Source: Phascolomyces articulosus
Lineage: Eukaryota > Mucoromycota > Mucoromycetes > Mucorales > Lichtheimiaceae
DNA: 64,000 bases
NCBI GenBank assembly: GCA_025677815.1
Contig: JAIXMP010000004.1
Location: 620,001-684,000, forward strand
Direction of reading: 5' to 3'
Shown: piece by piece, positions 23,578-33,799 of the stretch
Layout: every line of letters begins with the position of its first letter
Position numbering within the stretch: position 1 is the stretch's first letter
Translations under genes and position numbers: made by a program
Notes under the pieces: model-generated
What the model was told of the DNA's origin: nothing
The model's database searches: none
Seen by the model: only the letters and a program-made list of their open reading frames with translations

Positions 23578-26283
23578 TCACATATGGAACCATTTTGGTC
23601 AAGAAGAAAAGCTTTCATTCTTTTCTACATTTTTTGTTGAATTCGTACTCATTAACTTAACCTGGTCTTTTTTTAAATATATATAATTATTATTTTCTTT
23701 TTCTATCCATTACTTATCACACCCTTCTACAACAACTACATTATTAATAGAATTATTTTGTGCCTCACTATTTTTGGCAAGTTGTTCTCTCTTTTTTTTC
23801 ACAATTAGAACACGATAAGAGTGTTTTTTAACCTCTTCTCCTATTATTAATTAACAAAATGCATATTCATTTTTTTCATTAGTACTGTCCCGTCTTATTG
23901 AAAGCTAAGATATCAAACAATTTTTGTCTCCCATTCCATCGCTTATAATAGTATTCAAAGGGTTTTTCGATGCACCTATTATAGCCCGAGTAGACAATGA
24001 CGGACCATATAGTCGTTCTGCCTCTCTTCCCGCTCTATTACTGCACTTTCTTTTGTGTTGTTATGCGATGGACCATGTAGTTCGTTCTGCCTCTTTTCCC
24101 ACTCCATAATTACACCTTTATTTATCCAGTTATTTACTTTTATGTCTTCCACACTTATCATATATCTATATATTGTAGAAATTAATACAGGCATTTTGGA
24201 ATTATCAGCAGTCCAAAAAACCATGGCGGCCAAGAAAGATCGAGGAAAATACTGTTTATAATGGCATGATAGGACACTACGGTAAGAAAAAAACATACAT
24301 CATTCATTTTATAAGCAAAGCTAAATTAACAAACCTAGTATTCATAATTCCATTGTATTTATATAGTAGTTAATGAAGGGTTGTGAAGTGAGTAATAAAT
24401 GTTATCAGGTACGGTTATGGTTGTGAATATATGTGCTGGTTTTTGCGAGGGAGATTTTATGTTCATGGACGAATATTTGATTATATATAGTATTTATTAA
24501 CAAGGTGTTCTAGTGATAATAATGTGTAATATTATGTATTGTTATTTCAGAAAATTGGATTGACCTTACACCAGCTGTATTTAAGAAGTGGAATCATCCG
24601 GATGAGCTTGATATTGATGTACTAGATATTAATAGGAAATCAGTGCTTTATAGTACATTGGGATTTACCATACGAGACCAAGGATAAAAAGAAGTATTAA
24701 ATGCCCCTTCTTTTAATATTGACAAGAAACGCATCAATGGTAATGAAATATTCTCGAAATTTATAAACGTGATATAATGGATATCTAATATTTTATTATT
24801 ATCATCATCATTATTATTATGGAAAGAATTAACAATAAAGATAATGGACATCCCTTGTGGCAATGTATGACGTCTCTATTCTTTGGGTCCAATGCCCTTC
24901 CCCTTGTACCGTATAACTTTTATTAAACATTGTTTCGTTGGTGACATTAGCGTGGCAATGTAAAACCATGTTGAAAGAGACCTTGGAGGCAATCAAAACT
25001 GACGATGCTATGTTTGTACCCTCAATTGATGATCATGTCCCCACCTCAACTATACCACCTTGTATTCCATCACCAAAAAAAAAAAAAAAAAAAATTCTGA
25101 TATTGGCACTGATTAATTTCACTTTATTTATCCATGGAAATCCCTAGTATATCCATTCTATCACTTCTATTATATATATGAGAGAATACCATCCATCATA
25201 TAATTTTATGAAATTCTATTTTTATTCGTCTTTATACCTACCAGAAATAAACACTATTTCCCTATCATTTTCTATATATATAATGTTAAAAAAAACACAT
25301 ACTCCCCCTTTTTCATTTAATGTTCCAGAGCGACTACATCCTGTAACTCTATATCAAGAACACCAAATAATACATATACAGTTACTATAAACTATTTATG
25401 TTTAAGCTATATATTTTAGTTTGTCATATAAAAATATAAGATTCAAACTGTCTTGACTCAAATCTTAGCCGTATGTTATTTTAAAAGGTAGATTATCAGT
25501 TTAAATTTGTTGCTTTAAGTGGTTCAATTTTAAGATTGGTGGTCCAGTTTCATTCAAATTGCTCAAGCTCATATTTAATTTATATAAGTAAATTTAAACC
25601 TCCAATAGACACTGCTATTACAAAGATATTGATATACATTTGCTGGTTTTTTTTTTGTAGTTTATTATTTTCTTTTCAGTTAAGAACCTAGACAAAGTAG
25701 GTGTACTTTTTGCTTAGTACTAATTAATATTAAATACGTATAACCATGATCACCATCGAATATGTATTGAGATATATAGATATGATTTATTTAATCATCC
25801 ATTATTCAATAAAAATACCATTACGTGATAGATCAAAAAGAGCCCATGTTCAAAATGGATGGGTTCAAAGAAGAGAAAGAGGAACACACTATTTTGGATA
25901 AGTTTAACCTTAAAAGTTTTGTTGTGGAACCCATTTGATTTGGCTGCATCATTCCGATTTTTTTTTTGATGCCGCTGGTGCAGGACGAACGAGTAGACCA
26001 CGTCACTGGGTGGTAAGTCCATCTTACCATTTGTAGATTTTCGTCTTTCTCTCTCTCTCTCTCTCTCTTCTTTTTCTTTTTCTTTTTGGCGTGTGCATAT
26101 TCTTTTCAATTTATTTTTTCTCTCTTTTAAGTTTTTTTTTCTTTTTCTTTTCCATAATATACATCCAATCAGGGAAAACAGACCCGTCTCACCCTCTTTG
26201 AAAAATATACGACACTGAAATACATATTGATTAAAACGAGTAAAAACCAATTGTAGTACCATAAAGCTGAATTTGTCGTGATT
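23578..26283. other. Gene-poor region with faint coding relics
   Basis: No intact gene seen over about 2.7 kb. At 24551-24686, after an intron-like TTTCAG, a frame reads NWIDLTPAVFKKWNHPDELD before a stop, and KKRINGNEIFSKFIN follows near 24725-24770. Near 24940-25070 and 25325-25390 are two more short peptide-like frames. These could be exons of one decayed gene that I cannot identify. At 26047-26068 a (CT)n tract with T-rich sequence lies upstream of the PP2A B gene and may be part of its promoter. A run of 17 A lies near 25076-25093. Confidence 0.35.
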
Positions 26284-28722
26284 ATGCAAACAACTACAGG
26301 AGCTAATGAAGCCGAAAACAAATGGAAATTCGCCCAATGTTTCGGTGATAAGGGTGAATCGGACGATATTACTGAAGGTAAGAAAAATATGGATTACGCG
26401 AAAATTTTAAAGGGATTGCATCGGATTGAGATTTTAGACAGGAGTAATAGAGAAAGAGAAGCCGCAAGCACAATAACATTATGTAATGAGGTGTATATAT
26501 AATTTACTGAACAAATGAAAAACTGAAAATCTTTTCGTATTTCTTTAGCTGATATTATATCAGCAGTAGAATTCGACCATACCGGTGATTATCTTGCTAC
26601 GGGTGATAAAGGTGGTCGAGTTGTTCTTTTTGAACGTAACGAAAGTGTAAGTTTCGTGTTATTCTTTCTTATTTCTCCTGAGACAATGAAAAAAAAATAT
26701 AACCATACCCACATAAATATATGTATAAAAAGATATATATATTTATCTGTATGTGTGTATTATGACGTATTCTAACAAAGAAATATATAGAAAAAAGGTT
26801 GCGAATACAAATTTCATACCGAATTTCAATCACACGAACCAGAATTTGATTATCTAAAGAGTTTGGAAATTGAAGAAAAGATCAATAAGATCAAATGGTG
26901 TCGACGTACAAATGCTGCTCACTTTTTGTTATCTACTAATGGTAAATTTAATAAAGAGAGCGTATGGCTAGCGATAGTTGTTAAAGAAGGGAAGACATTT
27001 TTTGGGGTGTTGACAACTGAATCTATGTGGTTCTTTTTTTTTTCTTTTTTAGATAAAACTATCAAGTTGTGGAAAGTGTTTGAACGGAACTTAAAGATTG
27101 TACAGGAAAATAACTTGAGTGACAGCAGCAGTTTGGCAATGGGTATTGCTCCACCCAAAACGGCTTATCAACCTTCGAAACCTTTAACATTGCCAAAACT
27201 TGCACTCCATGATACCATTGTTGCTGCTGTACCAAGAAGAATCTATGCCAATGGTATATAGCGAGGAGGGAGGGAGGGAGGGAGGGGAAAAGAACAGCAC
27301 AAAAATAAACAAAGAAATCATATACTCATATGCGCTGGTGTCCGTTTCTGTTGTTATTATTTTTGTCATTATAGCACATGCCTATCATATCAATTCGATT
27401 TCAGTCAACTCGGACGGTGAAACGTATATATCAGCGGATGACCTACGAATCAACTTGTGGAATTTGGATATATCTGATCAAAGTTTCAGTACGTTATTTT
27501 AATTGATGCATAAGGTTTTATGTATAACTGTATGACTATGATCATTCATTTGAGATATATTAACATTGATAATAATGTCATTACAGATATTGTTGATATC
27601 AAGCCAGCCAACATGGAAGAACTGACAGAAGTCATTACTGCAGCTGAGTTTCATCCTCTCCAGTGTAACTTGTTCATGTATAGCAGTAGCAAAGGTACCA
27701 TCAAACTTGCCGACATGCGTGAATCTGCACTATGTGATCAACGTGCTAAAGGTAAACTCAAATTGATAAAGAAAGAAAAAAAAGAGAGGCAACAAGAATA
27801 TTGGTCTATATGGTTGTTACTTTTTTTTTCTTTTTTCGCTCATGCATCATTCATGACAATGATTATATATGCACCTTACCTTACATATATACACACACAC
27901 AAACATTCAACACATCCACTTATTGTAAAACGACATATAACAACAACGAAAAGTGTTCGAGGCGCCCGAGGATCCTAGTAACCGTTCATTCTTTTCGGAA
28001 ATCATTTCATCCATATCCGATGTCAAGTTTAGCCGAGATGGACGATATATTCTTTCGCGTGATTATTTGACATTGAAACTTTGGGATATCAATATGGATA
28101 ATAAGCCCATTTCTACCGTCAGTATTCATGATCATTTAAGAAGCAAACTTTGTGATTTGTATGAAAACGATTGTATTTTTGACAAGTTTGAATGTACTTT
28201 TAGCGGTGACGGAAGGTAAAACAATCAATGGATAATAGAATGGGAAAAGGGGGAGATAATCTATATATGTACAAGAGTGATTTGAAACTGACACATTCAT
28301 GCCGACAAACATATGTCAATTTTAGCAACATGATGACAGGTTCTTATAGTAATAATTTACACATTTATAATCGAGAAACATTGTCCGAAAATGTATTGCA
28401 AGCCGATAAGAGTTTATTCAAATCTCGCAAATTGGGTTCTTCAAAGAACAAGTTAGGATTGGGTGGTAATGGCGGCCAAAGAGGTCGCCGTGATGATATG
28501 GATGCAGTTGATTTCAATAAGAAAATTCTTCATGCATCTTGGCATCCACGCGAAAATACCATTGCTGTTGCTGCAACCAACAATTTATTCATATTCACGT
28601 AAGTTTTTTTTTAAAAAAATTTTCTTCTATATATTTATTGGAAGCATCATTAGATTTATTATTGATTCAACATTTTATTATTATTTTTATATGATGGCAA
28701 TCCCATCTTTTGTAGCGAGTAA
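26284..28722 (+). CDS. CDC55: Protein phosphatase 2A regulatory subunit B (B55/PR55)
   Basis: Nine exons, 26284-26377, 26549-26646, 26791-26941, 27053-27253, 27375-27488, 27587-27751, 27954-28215, 28326-28598 and 28716-28722, give 454 aa. The protein matches B55 throughout: [18 protein letters not shown] at the N terminus, [70 protein letters not shown] and [14 protein letters not shown]. Family knowledge: this seven-bladed WD40 propeller directs PP2A to substrates in mitotic exit, the spindle checkpoint and morphogenesis. An insert rich in K, G and R ([20 protein letters not shown]) precedes the last blade. The final coding exon is only 7 nt (CGAGTAA), adding the last residues before the stop. 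Intron 4 starts with a G-rich tract. Confidence 0.93.
27268..27287 (+). repeat. (GGGA)n tract in intron 4 of the PP2A B gene
   Basis: Five G runs in a row (GGGAGGGAGGGAGGGAGGGG) begin 15 nt after the donor of intron 4. In this AT-rich window it stands out. On the sense strand it meets the simple G-quadruplex rule of four G3 runs with short loops. Confidence 0.75.
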
Positions 28723-29256
28723 GTCTATCACCATATACATATATAAATATATGTTTATAAGATGAAGAGACTGTTATTATTTTGTTAAAGAGGATATGAT
28801 GGTTGATTATTATTCATTATTTCAATCTTAGGCTGTAAATTCTGTTTTTCTTCTATTTCTGTTTTATTTCCCTTTCTTTTTACGTCCATTTTGTACAAAG
28901 CCTTTTATATAGTAGAGCTCTGGTGATATTTCTTCTTTCTTTTCCTGATCTCTCTCCAAACCTATTTTCTCTCTCACGCACTTTATTTCTTTCTATCTTT
29001 TTTACACATATACAACAACTCACCCACTCACACTCACACTCACACGTATATATATAAATATATATATAGCAATCCTTCTTTTATTTTCCACGAGTATTAT
29101 AAACAATTCTTGTTCAGGTTGATGAATAATATTTAAGGGGGAGCTAAAACATTCCTGAAAGGAACAATTTAAGTTTTCCCACGCTGTTTTTTATTTGCTT
29201 TTTTGTTTTCTCTCTTTTTCTTTGTTCTCTTTACTTTTCAAAAATAATAATTTTTT
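28723..29256. other. Intergenic region between PP2A B and pterin synthase genes
   Basis: T/C-rich sequence with CA repeats (29021-29044) and a TATATATA stretch (29046-29068) upstream of the next gene. Probably the terminator of one gene and the promoter of the next. No gene was seen. Confidence 0.45.
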
Positions 29257-30074
29257 ATGCCACCTATTACTTATTTGACACGGACAGCTTCCTTTTCAGC
29301 TGCTCATCGACTTCATTCACCTCATTTATCCAATGAAGAAAATACTCAACTCTATGGAAAATGCAATAACCCAAATTACCATGGTCATAATTATAAAGGC
29401 AACTACTTTTTCCTAAAGTTAAGGGGAGAGAGGGGATCAGAACAGACCGATTAACCTTTCACTTTTTGGTTATTTATAATTAGTTGAAATAACAGTAAAA
29501 GGTGAAATTAATCAAGAGACGGGCATGGTCATGAACATGGTCGATCTGAAAGCTTGTATTAATTCGGCTATTATGGATATTTTGGACCATAAGAACCTGG
29601 TAAATAATTTGGTTCTATTTTCTGACTGTGTATATGTTTCATTATTAAAGGGGAGAGGAAATCAAGATTATATGTATAGAAATTTAACCTGAAATCAACA
29701 ATAGGATTGTGATGTGGAATTCTTTCGAAAACGACCAAGGTAAATAATGGAACGAAAATATATAGATGCGTAAATGTGGATAAAGGGTATATATATGTAT
29801 GGATCTATAATGCTGATGGATTCCTTTGTTGTTTGATATGTCATATAATAGCACAACCGAGAATTTGGCAGTGTTCATTTGGTGTAATTTCGATTATCAT
29901 TTCCAACGACATCCAGCAAGTAAAACCAATTCAGCACAACTTTACAAAGTCAAGGTTCATGAAACGGATAGTAATTCAGTGGAATTTATGGGCGAATGTG
30001 GTGAAGGATTGGAACATATCTATATGGAACTTGGAAGACATCAGGATGCCATGGCCAATGGCAAATATGCATAA
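29257..30074 (+). CDS. 6-pyruvoyl-tetrahydropterin synthase
   Basis: Four exons, 29257-29398, 29484-29599, 29705-29739 and 29852-30074, encode 171 aa. Zinc ligands His17 (FSAAHRL), His42 and His44 (NYHGHNY) and the catalytic Cys36 (YGKCNNPN) are all present. DHKNLD and [11 protein letters not shown], with the substrate-binding Glu, follow. Family knowledge: the enzyme makes 6-pyruvoyl-tetrahydropterin from dihydroneopterin triphosphate in tetrahydrobiopterin synthesis. Baker's yeast lacks this route, but Mortierella has it, which fits a Mucoromycota host. The first intron begins with GC rather than GT (AAAG|GCAACT); the frame and the conserved GHNYKVEI sequence leave no GT alternative. The extra length over bacterial forms (about 120-140 aa) comes from an insertion after IWCNFDYHF. 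Confidence 0.93.
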
Positions 30075-32136
30075 TCATCTATAATTATTACATCTCAACA
30101 TCATTATACTATATTTTCATTCATCATTTTTCTTTATATTATATTTATATATATATATAACCATCATTCATGCTTTATTTCGCTAATAATATGTACTATC
30201 TTCTTCTTGCTTTTTCTTTAACTTATTTTAATGTCTATATACCTTCAAAAACAGACAGTCAAAAATTTATATATAATAAATCGTTTCGATTTTTCTTTTC
30301 ACGGAAACTGTATATTTTGCTTCATTATACCAAAATAAAAAAGATACATTGTTGAATCCAGAAACAACAAAAACTGTGTAACACATAAAATTCTGCATTT
30401 TTGCTTAAGGATAAAAAAAGATTCAAGAAGTTGGAGTAATACAAGAAATGCTTAGCGAGAATGTGGGTGAATTCTGGATAACTAAGTTTAATAAATGTGT
30501 ATCGTATGAAGTTTATGTAATCGTTACCATGTCATTACTGTAGCAAGTACGCTATTAACAATCCATAGCATACTATGCTTTATTATGTCTCCAATATCAA
30601 ATATTTGAGAAATAATCTTTTAAGCGCCTTAAGTGTAATCTTTACTATGATACTATATACTTGTTGCATTGGCAAATAAAATAGTATATAAAATAGACTG
30701 TCACTTACCAATTGGTACCAATGTATAACCTGTTTGTGTTGAAGCCATCATTAATGAACAATTGGTTCAGTTACAAAAAAAATCACGAGCATATGTCTGA
30801 CCCTAATCAAGTAAGTAGTAGTTGGCAAAGCCTTTACATATTATGTTGTTTCTACATACATACTCTTATTTGTATGCTGTAGAAATAAAAAGTTTACCCA
30901 TATTTTTGTAGTTTAGTATATGCTCGTATACAATAAAAGGGTGTTTTTTTGTCTGGTTTAACTTATATTATAATAACTGAATTTGTTGTCGTTAACAGCC
31001 GAGAAGAATTATTGATATATTATAGCTTCTCACCCATTTTATATATAACAGGGTTGAATATGGTTCTTTTTGAATAATCCATCATATATGTAATGTATAA
31101 TTGTGATTGAAAGAATAAGAAATAGTGCGGATTTAATGATTTCTAGATATTATTTTAATGCATAATGCTTGAAAGACCTCTGGGTGTAATATTGCACAAG
31201 ACATAATGTTATCTTTCTCTTCTTTCACCTCCTTTTTTTTCTTAAAAAAGAAAAGTGTTCACCCATACACCCTTAATAGTATAGATCACAACTATAAATA
31301 TCACAAAAAAATGTTCTTGCACCATATACATAAAAAACGGCCACCTGTTTAACAACAGCAGCAGGCAACCCACCTTCTTAAAAAGAGTATGCTCCTTAAT
31401 TACATAATTGCATCGCCAAGTCAAATTTACAATCAATAGAAATATCTTTACATATGGACAGATGATCATTGTCTTAACATTTTTTTTGCGTAGTAATATG
31501 TTTGTTTTGCCATCAAAAGGATGACATTTTCATTGTTCCACAACAATGAACTAACTGCATTGTAACATAGAGGAGTCAACAAGAGCAAAAATCAAAAACC
31601 TGATCTGTGCGCAGTACTATAATATAATCAATAGAACGTAATTCTATCAGTAAATTGCTATTTAAAGATGCCATCATGCTTGCTAGAATAAGATTATGCG
31701 TAATATAACAATTAGACATGTTCGCCTGATATTTAAAAATTGCGTGATATATTATTATTAAAGATGGAGAAGGAGGTTGTTACACTTGCCGCAGTAAATG
31801 GCATGCTATTTCTCCATAAAATTGGTTTTTTCCCAATAAATTAAAATAAAATGATAAGGTTTTTTTTTTATACTTCAAAAATATGAAAAACGATTGGTGT
31901 AAACCTTTATAAAACAATTCATATTTTATGGGTAAAATAAGGCCATGGGAACTTATTAGCAACCGCAGTAAGTAATGGGATTGCCGTAGTAAAATAATAT
32001 AATTTTTCTGGGTTGCTATATGAAAAAATATATAAAGGCAGTGGCTTGCGTCAGTCACAGCGCAAAAATATTTTATATCATTGAACTTTCGGTGCGCTGT
32101 TTTTTTCTCCCTCTTTTGGTCCTTTGTACTGACGCT
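30075..32136. other. Long intergenic region, no gene recognised
   Basis: About 2 kb of AT-rich DNA. Short frames on both strands have no coding character. Two small palindromic spots (for example ATTGGTACCAAT near 30710) look like chance. The part just upstream of 32137 is T-rich and is likely the eL19 promoter and leader. Confidence 0.45.
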
Positions 32137-33145
32137 ATGTGAGTTGAAATTTTTACTTTTTTTTTCATTTCCAATGCAAAGTAAACACCTCCGTATATGT
32201 ATATACTTTGTTCAAAAGTGATAGAGAAGAAGAACAAGAAAAAAAAACATTACTTTGTTATTTCTCATTGAATGCATGACAGCTTCGAATTTTTAAAAAA
32301 GAACAATTATATATTTAATACGGAGTGGTTCTTTGCACATTTCGATGAACTAAGAAGAAAAAAAATTTTTTTCTTGTCTTGTTCAATATATGAAATAAGT
32401 GCCTTCAGGACTCATTGGATTTTTTTTTATTATTATAGGGTTAACCTGCGCAACCAGAAACGTTTGGCCGCTTCCGTTCTCAACTGCGGCAAGAGAAAGA
32501 TCTGGCTTGACCCTAATGAGGTCAACGAGATCTCCAATGCTAACTCCCGTAAGTTTTCTTTTTTTGCTGCGCCATTAGAAAGTGGTTTTTTTCTCACCCT
32601 ATTTTTTTTTCCTCCTCCTTATAACGAACGAGAGAGAAAGTATAGTATAATAATGAAAAATTAATTTTTGATGATAATTTTTAGGTGCCAACATCCGTAA
32701 GCTCGTCAAGGACGGTTTGATCATCCGTAAGCCCGAGATCAGCCAATCTCGTTTCCGTGTCCGTGAACGCGCCGAAGCTAAGCGCCTTGGTCGTCACATG
32801 GGTCATGGTAAGAGAAAGGGTACTGCCAATGCCCGTATGTCCAAGCAAGTCCTCTGGATGCGTCGTATGCGTGTCTTGCGCCGTCTTTTGCGCAAGTACA
32901 GAGAAGCTGGCAAGATCGACAAGCACTTGTACCACACTCTTTACCTCAAGTCAAAGGGTAACGGTTTCAAGAACAAGCGTGTCTTGATGGAATACATCCA
33001 CAAGGCTAAGGCTGAAAAGCTTAGAGCCAAGACCTTGGCTGAACAAGCTGAAGTCCTTCGTGCTAAGAACAAGGCTCTCCGTGAACGTCGTCGTCAACGT
33101 GCTGAGGAAAAGCGTACTGCTGCTGTCACTGCCGCTGAACAATAA
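32137..33145 (+). CDS. RPL19: 60S ribosomal protein eL19 (L19e)
   Basis: Exons 32137-32138, 32439-32548 and 32685-33145 encode 190 aa. Sequence marks of eL19 are [61 protein letters not shown] and the long basic C-terminal helix. The start codon appears split: AT at 32137-32138 is followed by a GTGAGT donor, and the exon after the acceptor TATTATAG begins with the missing G, giving Met-Val-Asn-Leu. No other ATG opens the conserved frame; the ATG at 32272 would add about 60 residues of AT-rich intron translation. Codon use (CGT, AAG, GCT, CTC or CTT, ATC) is far more biased than in neighbours, as expected of a highly expressed ribosomal gene. eL19 sits in the large subunit and forms an intersubunit bridge. 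Confidence 0.93.
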
Positions 33146-33799
33146 ATGCTTTAATATTTTGGATACGATAAAATACAGATTGGATTTTGGCTGTTTCTCT
33201 TTTACTCTTTAACTACCTTTCTTTCTTTTTGATTGTTTTGTGCTCTTTTGTTTCTTGTTTTATACGATATTAAAAGAAAAAAAAAGAAAAGGAAGATTTG
33301 CTTATGGGTTGTTTGCCGTTCCTTGAAATCATAATTATTAGTCTCTTTATCATATATATATCTATTATGTGTTGTATTAATGTGATGTGTGTATGTTAAT
33401 AATGTATGGTGAATATAATATTAATGGGTGGGAAGAATAAACCTTTAAGCTGAGCTTTATAATTAGTAGTAATTTTAGTTAATACTATGATTACCACACC
33501 TATAAGTTACCCCCCATATAAAATATATGATTGTTCTTTTCTCACTCTTTCTCTCCCCCAAAAAAAATTATTTTTGTAACACATGACAATACTTGAATGA
33601 TGATTTGCTGTAAAAGGGGGTTTGTGTTAAAACTATCATTAATCTCTATCGCGCGAGGCTGAAGTTCAGTTACATATGCAAAAAAAAAAGAGGAAAACAA
33701 GCATTTTTTTCATTCCAAGACTCTTTTCCCTCTTTCCTTTTCTCTTCTTTTCTCGTTTTTAAAACGTTCTTGTATTTTTTTCTCCTTTTGCTCTTTTTT
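33146..33799. other. Intergenic region between eL19 and the Rho-GEF gene
   Basis: Contains the eL19 3' end and AT-rich spacer. T/C-rich stretches at 33700-33790 just before the next start resemble a fungal promoter/leader. No gene was seen. Confidence 0.45.

Noticed and set aside
25795..26337. 180-residue minus-strand frame upstream of the PP2A B gene
   Set aside because: The K/E/R-rich part is translated (CT)n/T-rich promoter sequence, and the frame overlaps the first coding exon of the PP2A B gene.
30706..30722. Palindrome ATTGGTACCAAT
   Set aside because: A 12-bp palindrome is expected by chance in 64 kb of AT-rich DNA, and no gene start lies near.
32272..32664. 130-residue plus-strand frame that would give eL19 a long N terminus
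   Set aside because: Its first 60 residues are translated intron, not seen in any eL19. The split start codon gives the exact conserved N terminus.
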